From the NCBI GenBank assembly GCA_947443645.1, contig CANEXF010000013.1, positions 33,880 to 97,879 of the forward strand: DNA of 64,000 nt, read 5' to 3'. This document shows, in pieces, positions 18,912 through 27,023 of the stretch (the first letter of the stretch is position 1; each line of letters opens with the position of its first letter). A program made the translations under genes and the position numbers. This DNA is from Comamonadaceae bacterium. GTDB lineage: Bacteria > Pseudomonadota > Gammaproteobacteria > Burkholderiales > Burkholderiaceae_C. A model generated the notes under the pieces. It searched no databases, was not told where the DNA came from, and saw only the letters and a program-made list of their open reading frames with translations.

Positions 18912-20812
18912 CAACCAGCCGCCTGTTCGGGCAGTTGCCGGTCATCACGCCCGGTGTGCTTGGGGCGCCAGCGTCCAAACAGCGACAGCAAGCCAGACGG
19001 TGCGCTGACCATGATCAGCATGATGAGTACACCCAGCAGGCCGCGCCAGTAAGTCACTTCGCGGCCCAGCTCGGCGCTGGCGTAGGCCAGCAGCGCACTT
19101 CCGACCACCGCGCCCCAAAGCTGGTGCACGCCGCCCAGCAGCACCACCAGCAAGGCATCAACAGAGGTCGCCACCGATGCGACCGAAGGAAAGACCGATC
19201 CCTTGTGAGCGGCAAACAGGCCACCGGCCAGGCCGGCCAGCACCGCGCTTTCGACAAAAATACGGTATTTGAGCCAGCCCACAGGCAAACCCGAGGCCGC
19301 AGCGCGCAGGGGCGCATCGCGCAGCGCCTGCAGCGCGGCACCCAGCACCGAGCGGCCCAGCCAGCGCAAGGCCAGCAGCGCCAGCAGGGCCAGCGCCACC
19401 AGCAAGGCGTAAAACAGCGGCCGACCTTCGCTGCTGACCAAATTCAGACCGATCAGGCCGTTGTCGCCGCCTGTCAGGCCCACCCATTGGCTGGCACTGG
19501 CCCAGACCACCTGCGCGAGCGCCAGGGACAGCATGGCCAGGTAAACACCGCTGCTTCTGACCACCGCCGCACCAAACAAGGCCGCCACCAGCAGCGCGGC
19601 GCCGCATCCGGCCGCCAGCGCCAGCGGCAGGCTCGCGCCCCACAGGCTGTGCGACAGCGCCGCGCAATAAGCGCCTAGCGCAAAAAAAGCCGCATGGCCA
19701 AAGCTGACCAAGCCGCCCAGCGCCATCATGGCCTGCAGGCTGATGCCAAAAATCATCAGAATCAGCGCGTCGGCCGCCAGGCTCTGCCAGTACGCCCCGC
19801 CCCACCAGGCCAGGCCTGCGAGCAAGACCAGGGACAGCGCCAGCGCCGAGGTCGCCGGCAGGCCAAGACCCAGACCGTGAAACTTTTGCGCCGCTTCAGG
19901 GCTGCCAGCAGCGCCCGCGCCAGGCACCGCCTGCGGCCGGCCGAAAAGTCCTTGCGGCCTGAACACCAGCACCACCGCCATGGTCAAAAACACCAGCACC
20001 AAAGTCAGCTGGGGGAACAGGCTTATGCCAAGCACATGCACCAGGCCTATCAGCAGCGCCGCCACAAACGCGCCGCCTATGCTGCCCAGACCGCCGGTCA
20101 CCACGACCACAAAGGTCTCGACGATCACATTCGTGTCCATTTGCAGATGCGCCGGCTCTCGCGGCAACTGCAGCGCGCCACCCAGGCCGGCCAGCGCGCA
20201 ACCGAGCACCACGGCGCCCAGCATCAGCGGCTTGGGGTTCACGCCCAACGCCGCCAGCATGTCCCGGTCTTGCGTAGCCGCGCGCAGGCGCTGGCCAAAC
20301 AGCGAAGCCTTGAGCAACAAGTGCAGGCCCAGCCAGACCAGTGGGCCGAACGCAATCATCGCCAGCTGGTAGGTGGGGAAAAAGTCGTCACCGATCTGAA
20401 GCGCACCCTTGAGCCCGGGAAAACGCGGCGCGAACACTTCGCCAGGGCCAAAGCCCCACTGCATGGCATCGTGCATCGCCAGCGTCAGGCCGAAGGTCGC
20501 CACCAGCTGGTATAGCTCAGGCGCGCCAGCCATTCTTCTTAACAAGAAGAAATCAGCCGCAGCGCCCGCCAAACCTGCGCAAGCAGCTCCCATAACAATA
20601 GCAAGCAGATAGAGCGGCGCACTCTCGCCCCAGGCCGGAAACCAGTTGCTGACCCAATGCGCGGTGAACAAGGCGCCCAGCATGAAGAAACTGCCGTGCG
20701 CGAAATTGACGATGCGCGTCACGCCAAAGATCAAGGTCAGGCCAGCGGCCATCAGAAACAGCGTCGTCGCATAAGACAGACCGCCCAGCAGCTGGATCAC
20801 GGAAAACGTCAT
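18911..20812 (-). CDS. fused LivH-LivM branched-chain-type ABC permease
   Basis: A 633-residue single chain joining a LivH-type permease (residues 1 to about 300; GLTLIFGVTRIVNFAHGSF) to a LivM-type permease (about 340-600; GGLVSFGHAAFFALGAYCAA). The linker is Ala/Gly/Pro-rich. Both halves keep their EAA-like cytoplasmic loops (FGQRLRAATQD, LGAALQALRDAP). Fusion replaces the usual heterodimer. The ORF is open to 20950, but the ATG at 20812 matches the LivH N-terminus; the sequence upstream is repeat-derived. No strong ribosome site is visible. Confidence 0.93.
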   Translation of the reverse strand: MTFSVIQLLGGLSYATTLFLMAAGLTLIFGVTRIVNFAHGSFFMLGALFTAHWVSNWFPAWGESAPLYLLAIVMGAACAGLAGAAADFFLLRRMAGAPELYQLVATFGLTLAMHDAMQWGFGPGEVFAPRFPGLKGALQIGDDFFPTYQLAMIAFGPLVWLGLHLLLKASLFGQRLRAATQDRDMLAALGVNPKPLMLGAVVLGCALAGLGGALQLPREPAHLQMDTNVIVETFVVVVTGGLGSIGGAFVAALLIGLVHVLGISLFPQLTLVLVFLTMAVVLVFRPQGLFGRPQAVPGAGAAGSPEAAQKFHGLGLGLPATSALALSLVLLAGLAWWGGAYWQSLAADALILMIFGISLQAMMALGGLVSFGHAAFFALGAYCAALSHSLWGASLPLALAAGCGAALLVAALFGAAVVRSSGVYLAMLSLALAQVVWASASQWVGLTGGDNGLIGLNLVSSEGRPLFYALLVALALLALLALRWLGRSVLGAALQALRDAPLRAAASGLPVGWLKYRIFVESAVLAGLAGGLFAAHKGSVFPSVASVATSVDALLVVLLGGVHQLWGAVVGSALLAYASAELGREVTYWRGLLGVLIMLIMVSAPSGLLSLFGRWRPKHTGRDDRQLPEQAAG

Positions 20813-20871
20813 GCGCTCAGCGGCACGGCAACAAGCCGCTCCAAGCAAGGCCAGCCCCGTGGGGAAGGCAT

Positions 20872-20896
20872 CCATCGACAAGCTCAGAACGAACGG
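20872..20896. repeat. fragment of a REP-like element
   Basis: The bases ATCGACAAGCTCAG followed by ACGAACGG resemble the half-element CTTCGACAAGCTCAG-NACGAACGG that I recall from many proteobacterial intergenic regions. Only one half is seen here, between the nitroreductase and the fused permease. Confidence 0.45.
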
Positions 20897-20945
20897 AAAT
20901 ACAAAGCGGGCGAACTGAATCCGGCAGCGGCGAGCGCGGGGCCTC

Positions 20946-21046
20946 TTCATTCAAGCAGGGGCCGCGGATCTGGCTCTGCCAGTCCGCAGGCGCAGCAGCC
21001 CCCTCGGGGGGCAGCGCATTACACGAAGTGAAAAGCGTGGGGGCCA
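20946..21046 (-). repeat. family-B dispersed repeat (nitroreductase-permease gap)
   Basis: Read on the minus strand the element begins directly after the nitroreductase stop. It runs CCCCCACGCTTTTCACTTCG, then GCTGCCCCCCGAGGG, and ends with CGCGGCCCCTGCTTGAA. The same blocks in the same order occur at 60309-60490 after adhC. It fills most of the gap before the livHM gene and is non-coding here. Confidence 0.8.
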
Positions 21047-21835
21047 CTACTCCAGCCATACGGAGAACTCACTGGCGCTGACACGCGGCGTGCGGAAGGT
21101 GTTGACCAGCGCGCTTTCGTCCGCATAGCCCAGCGCCATGCCGCAGACCAGCATCTCGTCGGGGCCTGCGCCTATGTGCGGCAAGATGATGCTGGAAAAA
21201 CCATTCCAGGCCGCCTGCGGGCAGGTGTGCAGGCCGTGGCCGCGTGCTGCAACCATGATGTTTTGCAAAAACATGCCGTAGTCGACCAGCGAGCCGCGCC
21301 CCATGACGCGGTCCAGCGTGAACATCAGGCCGACTGGCGCGTCAAAAAACCTGAAATTGCGCTGGTGCTGCAGGTGCATCTTGTCCTTGTCACCCTTGCC
21401 AATACCGAGCAGGCCATACAGACCCCAGCCATTTTCGCGGCGCCGGTCGATATAGGGCGAAACCCACTTCTCGGGGTAATAGTCGTAGGCCTCCTTGTAG
21501 ACGGCCGCAAGCTCGGGCTGGGCGCGCAGCGCGTCATGGGCTTCGCAGACCTTGGCGACCAGGCCGTCGCGGCTGTTGCCCTGCAAGACATAGACCTTCC
21601 AGGGCTGGGTATTGGTGCCTGAAGGTGCGCGGCTGGCAAGCTCAAGCAGCAACTCCAGCAGCGCATGCGGCACGGCAGTGGGCAAGAACTCGCGCATGGA
21701 CTGACGGCTGATGATGGCCTGGTCGACCGCATTCAGGTGGTGTTCAGCCTGCTCTGGGCTGGCAGGCAAACTCGCAGCTGAAGTCGTAGCTGGAATCACT
21801 GTTGGCGTCGTTGTTGAGCCGGGCTTAAAACTCAT
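21047..21835 (-). CDS. nitroreductase family protein
   Basis: A 262-residue FMN-dependent nitroreductase-fold oxidoreductase. SRQSMREFLPTAVP and APSGTNTQPWKVYVL form the FMN-binding N-terminal region, DYGMFLQNIMVAARGHGL is the dimer helix, and the C-terminal ADESALVNTFRTPR is typical. It probably reduces nitro, quinone or enone compounds with NAD(P)H. It overlaps the upstream thioesterase gene by 4 bases (ATGA), so the two are coupled. Confidence 0.9.
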   Translation of the reverse strand: MSFKPGSTTTPTVIPATTSAASLPASPEQAEHHLNAVDQAIISRQSMREFLPTAVPHALLELLLELASRAPSGTNTQPWKVYVLQGNSRDGLVAKVCEAHDALRAQPELAAVYKEAYDYYPEKWVSPYIDRRRENGWGLYGLLGIGKGDKDKMHLQHQRNFRFFDAPVGLMFTLDRVMGRGSLVDYGMFLQNIMVAARGHGLHTCPQAAWNGFSSIILPHIGAGPDEMLVCGMALGYADESALVNTFRTPRVSASEFSVWLE

Positions 21836-22275
21836 TTGAGACTCTCCAGAACGCCAAGCAATGCAGCCGGCAAGGCCACGGGTCTGCGACCTGCGCGGTC
21901 CACATAGACATGGATGAAATGGCCTTTGGCGGCAGACAGTTGGCTTTCATCGGCCGGGAAAATGCCGACTTCATAGCGCACGCTGGACGAACCCATATGG
22001 GCCACGCGAATCCCCGCCACCACCGCTTCAGGAAAAGCCAGCGGCGCGAAGTAGTTGCATTGGGTTTCTATGACCAGGCCTATCACCTCGCCGGCATGGA
22101 TGTCGATGGTGCCGCTTTCAATCAACAGGGCGTTGACGGCGCTGTCAAACCAGCTGTAATAAACGACGTTGTTGACGTGGCCGTACAGGTCGTTGTCCGA
22201 CCAACGCGTGTCTATGGCGCGAAAGGCTTTGTAGGCACTGCGGGGTTCCGCCTGGGGTCGCGTCGATAAGCTCAT
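21832..22275 (-). CDS. acyl-CoA thioesterase (4HBT hot-dog fold)
   Basis: A 147-residue single hot-dog-domain thioesterase. The motif RWSDNDLYGHVNNVVYYSWFD contains the catalytic aspartate and the HVNN helix of the 4-hydroxybenzoyl-CoA/YbgC group. It hydrolyses an acyl-CoA thioester; the acyl chain is unknown. It lies 81 bases downstream of the HDAC-like gene and overlaps the nitroreductase gene, so the three are likely one transcript that may continue into the fused importer. Confidence 0.9.
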   Translation of the reverse strand: MSLSTRPQAEPRSAYKAFRAIDTRWSDNDLYGHVNNVVYYSWFDSAVNALLIESGTIDIHAGEVIGLVIETQCNYFAPLAFPEAVVAGIRVAHMGSSSVRYEVGIFPADESQLSAAKGHFIHVYVDRAGRRPVALPAALLGVLESLK

Positions 22276-22356
22276 GAACGTATTTTGCCAGTCATGTAAA
22301 TGGCGCTTGCAGACTCGGCGCTGCGGCCCCGTAAAAGCGGCGTGGGGCGAGCCTTG

Positions 22357-23349
22357 TCAGCGCTGCCATCGCCGCCAGTACTCGAGCGCCACCTGGTAGG
22401 TGTTCATCTGCACCTGCACGGTTTCTTCTATCTTCACGCCATAGCCGCCAGCCATCGAAAACGCCAGCGGGATGCGCCTTTGCCAGGCCCAGTCAAAGAC
22501 CCGGCGGTCACGCGCCTGCAGCCCGTCATAGCTCAGCGACAGCCGGCCCAGGCGGTCGCCCTCAAAGGGATCGGCACCCGCCAGAAACAGCACCAGGCCA
22601 GGCTCAAAGCGCCGGTCAAGTTCGTCCAGCGCCAGCTCCAGCGCGTGCAGATAGGCCACGTCCGTGCAGCCGTCGGGCAGTTCGACATCCAGGTCACTGG
22701 CTTCCTTGCGAAACGGGAAATTCTTGGCCCCGTGCAGCGACAGCGTGAAGACACTGGGGTCGGCGCTGAAAATACTGGCGGTGCCATTGCCCTGATGCAC
22801 ATCGAGGTCGATGACGGCAACCTGCAGCGGTGAGCGCAGATCGCCACGGCCCGTGTTTGACGAAGACACGAAATGCCGAGCGTGGGGGCGCGCATATTCG
22901 GCCTGCATCAGCCTGGCCGCGACCGCCGCATCATTGAAGACGCAAAAGCCCCCGCCCTTGTCCGCGTAGGCATGGTGCGTGCCACCGGCCAGGTTGGCCG
23001 CCACGCCTGCTGGCCGCGCGCCGGCATCAGCGCCCAGACCCAGGGCGACCCGCGCTGCGGCCACCGTGGCCCCGGCCGATCTGCGGGCGCGTTCAGCCAT
23101 GCCCGGACTCCAGGGAAAGCCAATCTCGCGCTGCGCCGGCGCCGCCAGCGTGCCCAGCGCAATCGCCTCTACATAAGCGGGATGGTGCACCAGCGCCAGC
23201 TCCCCGGCGCTCGCAGCAGGCGCCTGCACCAGCTCAATCTCTGGCAACTCACTGGCAACGCGGTCGCGCAGCAACTGGTACTTGGCCATGGGAAAACGGT
23301 GGCCGGCCGGCAGTGGCAAAACAAAGTGGTCAGCGTAAAAGGCTTGCAT
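22357..23349 (-). CDS. histone deacetylase/acetoin-utilisation family deacylase with a repeat-derived insert
   Basis: A 330-residue zinc deacylase. GGTHHAYADKGGGFCVFND (about 123-140) carries the catalytic His pair. Zinc ligands are in DLDVHQGNGT (181-190) and AGADPFEGD (258-266), and GGYG is near the end. Bacterial members deacetylate acetylpolyamines or protein lysines. An insert of about 24 residues (152-175, RPHARHFVSSSNTGRGDLRS) separates the aromatic loop from the zinc strand; its DNA matches a dispersed repeat. The ATG at 23349 is preferred over an upstream TTG because the duplicated copy at 24903-25021 shares this N-terminus. Confidence 0.92.
   Translation of the reverse strand: MQAFYADHFVLPLPAGHRFPMAKYQLLRDRVASELPEIELVQAPAASAGELALVHHPAYVEAIALGTLAAPAQREIGFPWSPGMAERARRSAGATVAAARVALGLGADAGARPAGVAANLAGGTHHAYADKGGGFCVFNDAAVAARLMQAEYARPHARHFVSSSNTGRGDLRSPLQVAVIDLDVHQGNGTASIFSADPSVFTLSLHGAKNFPFRKEASDLDVELPDGCTDVAYLHALELALDELDRRFEPGLVLFLAGADPFEGDRLGRLSLSYDGLQARDRRVFDWAWQRRIPLAFSMAGGYGVKIEETVQVQMNTYQVALEYWRRWQR
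22825..22896 (-). repeat. family-B repeat fragment embedded in the HDAC-like gene
   Basis: On the minus strand this begins CCCCCACGCTCGGCATTTCG and TGTCTTCGTC, matching the opening block of the family-B elements at 20946-21046 and 60309-60490. It is in frame and encodes the extra peptide at residues 152-175 of the deacylase. Confidence 0.65.
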
Positions 23350-23715
23350 AAAGGTCAACAGACAGTGAAGTAGTGCCTAAGTGCCGAGGGTAAACCCGAG
23401 GCGAAATAGAACTTCCGACCCTTGTTTGGTTAGAAAAAATAACTACAGTTGATAAGCAAATGTTACACAAACAAACAATATTGACTGCATATCTTCCAAG
23501 AAACCGCCCTTCATCCAAGGACATCGGGGAACAAGAAAAGTCCAGGTCTACGGCCATGGAGCTTAGCGACGCGGGCAGGTGCCTGGCGCTAAAAGTCCGG
23601 CATAAAGCTCGCAGCTGACGCAGAGCCTATGCGAGCACTCCACCCAAGCAAAAACTTCAGCAGAACTTCGGCAGCCCGAGATAACACAGTCACTGTTTTA
23701 AAAAGGAAGATAAAC
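23350..23715. other. 366-base gap between the HDAC-like gene and the solute-binding gene
   Basis: The genes are divergent, so promoters for both should lie here. The centre (about 23425-23500) is markedly AT-rich compared with its surroundings, including GTTACACAAACAAACAATAT. No confident hexamer pair, terminator or RNA gene was found. The ribosome site for the binding protein (AAAAGGAAG) is at 23701-23709. Confidence 0.4.
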
Positions 23716-24846
23716 ATGTTTCGTTCAACACTCATGGCTTTGATGGTGTTTGCAGGCGCCCATGCGCTTGCAAGCGACAAGGGCGTGACGCCCACCGAGA
23801 TACGGCTGGGCGCGTCGGCTGTGCTCAGCGGGCCTCTGGGAGCCCAGACCAAGGAATACGGCGTCGGATCGCGCCTTTACTTTGAAGCGGTGAATGCAGA
23901 AGGCGGCGTGCACGGCCGCAAAATCAGCTACACCACGCTGGACGATGGCTTCGACGTCAAGCGCGCAGTGGAGAACACCAGCAAGTTGATCCAGGACGAC
24001 GGCGTGTTCATGATTCTCAACAGCACCGGTACTGCGCAGACGGGCGCGATCCTGCCCCTACTCCAGGAGACACGAACCATTGCCTTCGGGCCGGTGACGG
24101 GCGCTTCCGCTTTCAGGGACAAACTGAATCCCTACCTCTTTCACGTACGCGCCAGCTATGCCAACGAAGCGCGGCGCATTATTTCCCAATTGAAGCAGAT
24201 GGGCATTACGCGCGTTGCAGTGTTTTACCAGGACGACGGCCTGGGCAAAACCCTGCTCGCCGAACTGCGCCAGGCTGCCACCCTCGAAAAAATGAGTTTT
24301 GTCGGTGAAGTAAAAATCGACCCCGCCAAACCGGATTTCGCTGCGGCGACGGCAGCGACCGAAAAGGCGCAACCACAAGCCGTGATCCTGGGCACGGCGG
24401 GAAACACTTTCACCAATTACGTCAAGGCAGTCCTGCAGACTTCCGTCAAACCAAGCTTCTATGGGTTTTCAGTGGCGAGTGTGGACGTGATCAACCGCGA
24501 ATTGAAGCAAGATGCCCGGGGGATCGTCCTGAGCCAGATCATGCCGTCGCTGCGCAACGCGACCATTCCGGTCGTCGCCGAGTACCTGAAGCTCCTGCGC
24601 GAGAAATCGCCGGACGCGCGCCCTTCGGCATCGCAGTTCGAAGGGTTTATCCACGCCAAACTGCTTGTTGAGGGTCTGCGCAGGACCGGCCGGCAACTGA
24701 GTACGGACGCCTTCATCAAGGCCATGGAGGGGGCCGGCGAAATTGGCTTCGGCCGTTTCGTAGCTAAATACTCGCCGCAGTCGCACAACGGGTCCGCCTA
24801 TGTGGAGCTGGCCATCATCGACAACGAAGGGCAGCTGCGCTACTGA
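23716..24846 (+). CDS. branched-chain-type ABC transporter substrate-binding protein
   Basis: A 376-residue periplasmic binding protein of the Leu/Ile/Val type (Peripla_BP_6). The signal peptide is about 1-19 (LMALMVFAGAHALAS). The mature protein begins with GVTPTEIRLGASAVLSGPLG and keeps RVAVFYQDDGLGKTLLAELR. The ATG at 23716 follows an AGGAAG ribosome site; upstream codons of the ORF look non-coding. It has no permease beside it on this strand; the fused LivHM-GF cassette, about 3 kb away and opposite, lacks a binding protein and may be its partner (inference). The gene is bracketed by a duplicated HDAC-gene start. Confidence 0.92.
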   Translation: MFRSTLMALMVFAGAHALASDKGVTPTEIRLGASAVLSGPLGAQTKEYGVGSRLYFEAVNAEGGVHGRKISYTTLDDGFDVKRAVENTSKLIQDDGVFMILNSTGTAQTGAILPLLQETRTIAFGPVTGASAFRDKLNPYLFHVRASYANEARRIISQLKQMGITRVAVFYQDDGLGKTLLAELRQAATLEKMSFVGEVKIDPAKPDFAAATAATEKAQPQAVILGTAGNTFTNYVKAVLQTSVKPSFYGFSVASVDVINRELKQDARGIVLSQIMPSLRNATIPVVAEYLKLLREKSPDARPSASQFEGFIHAKLLVEGLRRTGRQLSTDAFIKAMEGAGEIGFGRFVAKYSPQSHNGSAYVELAIIDNEGQLRY

Positions 24847-24902
24847 GCCCGGCCGGTTGCGGCCTTGGGCCGTGACCGCGCCATGCAATCCTGCGGGCGC
24901 GC

Positions 24903-25021
24903 CAGCTGAATCCCTTGCAACTCCCTGGCAGCGCGGCCGTGCAGCAACGGGTAGTTGGCCATCGGAAAACGGTGGCCCGCAGACAGCGTCAAAACAAAGT
25001 TGTCAGCGTAAAAAGCTTGCG
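24903..25021 (-). pseudogene. duplicated N-terminal fragment of the HDAC-like gene
   Basis: Read on the minus strand this encodes QAFYADNFVLTLSAGHRFPM followed by ANYPLLHGRAAREL. That aligns without gaps to residues 2 to about 36 of the deacylase encoded at 22357-23349 (QAFYADHFVLPLPAGHRFPM...). DNA identity by eye is about 80 % over about 118 bases, in the same orientation. The start codon is lost and coding stops after about 40 residues. It is a remnant of a duplicated or formerly tandem gene. Confidence 0.85.
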
Positions 25022-25140
25022 CGATGCGGTGGGTTCAGTAATATGGCGAGAGCGGCGCTTGAAGGCCAGGTTGTGGCTGCAATGCAAAAGCCAGCGTGCG
25101 CCGCAGACTCGAGGCACTAAATAGGTGCTCACATCTAAAA

Positions 25141-25214
25141 TGCTGCAGTGCAACAAAAACCGCTTGCAATCGTTTTTCCAGTCCCTATACTTCGATATAT
25201 GTTGCAGTGCAGCA
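25141..25214 (+). promoter_or_regulatory. phasin promoter with paired PhaR-like operators
   Basis: TGCTGCAGTGCAACA (25141-25155) and TGTTGCAGTGCAGCA (25200-25214) are near-identical, each containing TGCAGTGCA. Between them lies a sigma-70-like promoter, TTGCAA (25164-25169), a 16-base spacer and TATACT (25186-25191), so the second operator covers the transcription start. PhaR, the polyhydroxyalkanoate-responsive repressor of phasin genes, binds TGCA-rich sites of this kind. The phaR gene is not in the window. Confidence 0.7.
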
Positions 25215-25268
25215 ATCTGGCGCAAAGCAACTGCTTCCCCGTTTTAACCACCACTTTGGAGATTAATT

Positions 25269-25811
25269 ATGCTGACTGCTGAACAAATCATGGCCTCCCA
25301 CAAAGCCAACATCGAAACCCTGTTTGGTTTGACCCACAAAGCCTTTGAAGGCGTTGAAAAGCTGGTCGAACTGAACGTGCAAGCCACCAAGGCTGCCCTG
25401 GCTGAAACCGCCAATCACGCACAAGCCGTGATGGGTGTGAAGGACGCGCAGGAACTGCTGGCACTGCAAGCCGGAATGGTTCAGCCCCTGGCTGAAAAAA
25501 CCGCCGCTTACAGCCGTCACCTGTACGACATCGCTACGGCTGCTGGTGCCGACCTCGGCAAGACGCTGGAAACCCAGACTGCTGATGCACAGAAAAAAGT
25601 GCTCGGCCTGGTGGACAGCGCTACGAAAAATGCGCCAGCCGGTTCAGAGACCGCTGTTGCTGTGATGAAAAGCGCCGTGGCTGCCGCCAACAACGCTTTT
25701 GAATCGATGCAAAAAGCCGTCAAGCAAGCCAGCGACATGGCCGAAGCCAATTTCAACACGGTGGCGACCACAGCAGTGAACGCCACCAAGACCGCCGCCA
25801 AAAAGCGTTAA
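25269..25811 (+). CDS. phasin family protein
   Basis: A 180-residue phasin, the amphipathic coat protein of polyhydroxyalkanoate granules. The N-terminal phasin domain is recognisable in [39 protein letters not shown] and [21 protein letters not shown]. The rest is Ala/Lys-rich and helical, ending in a basic KTAAKKR tail. A GGAG ribosome site precedes the ATG and a strong terminator follows. PhaR-like operators at the promoter support control by polymer availability. Confidence 0.94.
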   Translation: MLTAEQIMASHKANIETLFGLTHKAFEGVEKLVELNVQATKAALAETANHAQAVMGVKDAQELLALQAGMVQPLAEKTAAYSRHLYDIATAAGADLGKTLETQTADAQKKVLGLVDSATKNAPAGSETAVAVMKSAVAAANNAFESMQKAVKQASDMAEANFNTVATTAVNATKTAAKKR

Positions 25812-25921
25812 TTCGCCAAAGGCGCGGGTGCCCGATAGCCTGCCTCGCCATTGGTGTGGGCAGCATCGTGAACCAGTTGTCTCCTCGGGTCCTCGCTGAA
25901 ATTCATTTTCACGGACCCGTT

Positions 25922-25952
25922 AAAGCCCGCTCGAAAGACCGGGCTTTTTTTT
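25922..25952 (+). terminator. rho-independent terminator after the phasin gene
   Basis: Stem AAAGCCCG / CGGGCTTT followed by a run of Ts. It lies about 110 bases after the stop codon. Confidence 0.85.
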
Positions 25953-25965
25953 GGTTCAAATCAGC

Positions 25966-26010
25966 GGAAAACGCCCAAGCAGCGGGCGCAAGCAGCTATT
26001 AAAAATAGAG
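25966..26010 (-). repeat. family-A dispersed repeat (phasin-patatin gap)
   Basis: Minus-strand reading contains TTAATAGCTGCTTGCGCCCG followed by CTGCTTGGGCGTTTTCC. It sits between the phasin terminator and the end of the patatin gene. Confidence 0.75.
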
Positions 26011-26015
26011 CACGA

Positions 26016-27023
26016 CTACCTTGCCAACGCCACGCTGGCCTCAAGTTTGGCCTTCAGTGCCGGCAAGGCCGCGAGCATGGCGGCCCGGCCTGCGTCTATG
26101 GCGCGCTGCCGGGCAGAAAAATCAGCGCTTTTCAAACCCACTTGTGACGGCCGCACCACCACGTCAGCGTCCTTGAGCTCGTACTGGTTGATGCTCTTAC
26201 CCATGATGGAAAAGGTCTGCAGCAGTATTTGCAGGGTGTCGCCAGCCGGGTTGGACTCGGGTGGGTTGGAGATATCGACCGCAAGCACCACATCAGCGCC
26301 CATCTGCCTGGCAAAACGCACGGGCACAGGTGACACCAGGCCGCCATCGACATATTCATGGCCATTGATCTTGACGGGCACAAAAACAGCGGGCACCGCG
26401 CTTGAGGCGCGCACGGCAGTGCCTGTATCGCCGCGCTGAAACAGCACGGCCTGGCCGCTGTTGAGGTCGGTCGCCACGATACCCAGCGGAATCACCATGT
26501 TCTCAATCAGCCTGGCGCCCACCAGTTCATTGACATAGCGCGCCAGCGCATCGCCGCGAAACATGCCGCGCCCGAAGATCGGCAGCATCCAGTCGGTGAT
26601 GGCGACCTCTTCCATGTTCAGCGCGGTTTGCTGCAATTGCGCGCTGGTTTTTCCGCTGGCATAAATCGCAGCGACCAGACTCCCGGCCGAGGTTCCGACC
26701 ACCACCTGCGGCCTGAGCCCGGCCTCTTCGAGCACGGCAATCACACCCACATGGGCAAATCCACGCGCCGCGCCCCCGCCCAGCGCCAGGCCCAGTTTCA
26801 AGGGCTTTTTACCGGCCACGGCAGCGGGCGTAGCCGCTATGCCAGGTCGCGCGTCACTGCCCGCAGGCGGGCTCGCGCAGGCGGCCAGCAGCAAGACAGG
26901 CACGAGCAACAGCGGCGCCAGATATCTGTAGCCGTCGGCAAGGTTTACGCCGAAGTTATTGAGAATTATTCGCGTTTGAGTTAGACTGAGCCTCACCTTA
27001 GTTCGCAAATATCGTAAAAACAT
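26016..27023 (-). CDS. patatin-like phospholipase family lipoprotein
   Basis: A patatin/RssA-type serine acyl hydrolase of up to 335 residues. The oxyanion loop GGGAARGFAHVG is at 82-93, the nucleophile GTSAGS at 110-115 (Ser112), and the catalytic aspartate lies in YVDGGLVSP. A hydrophobic segment ending in LLAAC (Cys49) is a lipobox, so the enzyme is probably membrane-anchored. The start is uncertain: the only ATG (27023) overlaps the ATG of the divergent iron-binding gene in the palindrome CATG and leaves an unusually long leader before the lipobox, so a shorter non-ATG start is possible. Confidence 0.87.
   Translation of the reverse strand: MFLRYLRTKVRLSLTQTRIILNNFGVNLADGYRYLAPLLLVPVLLLAACASPPAGSDARPGIAATPAAVAGKKPLKLGLALGGGAARGFAHVGVIAVLEEAGLRPQVVVGTSAGSLVAAIYASGKTSAQLQQTALNMEEVAITDWMLPIFGRGMFRGDALARYVNELVGARLIENMVIPLGIVATDLNSGQAVLFQRGDTGTAVRASSAVPAVFVPVKINGHEYVDGGLVSPVPVRFARQMGADVVLAVDISNPPESNPAGDTLQILLQTFSIMGKSINQYELKDADVVVRPSQVGLKSADFSARQRAIDAGRAAMLAALPALKAKLEASVALAR
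26960..26974. promoter_or_regulatory. Fur-box-like site upstream of the iron-binding protein gene
   Basis: TGAGAAT-T-ATTCGCG matches the left half of the common Fur palindrome TGAGAAT-N-ATTCTCA exactly and part of the right half. It lies 48 bases before the start of an iron(III)-binding protein gene, the expected position for iron repression. It also lies within the longest possible patatin reading frame. Confidence 0.6.

Larger units (their letters stand above)
24847..25268. other. 422-base gap: HDAC remnant, then phasin control region
   Basis: The first part holds the degenerate HDAC-gene start (24903-25021, minus strand). The second part holds the phasin promoter and two operator-like palindromes. 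No terminator is obvious after the binding-protein gene. Confidence 0.7.

Noticed and set aside
20565..20600. GCGCAAGCAGCT stretch in the fused permease resembling family A
   Set aside because: The translated protein matches ordinary LivH sequence here, and the GCCCG block is not in the expected place, so chance similarity is likelier.
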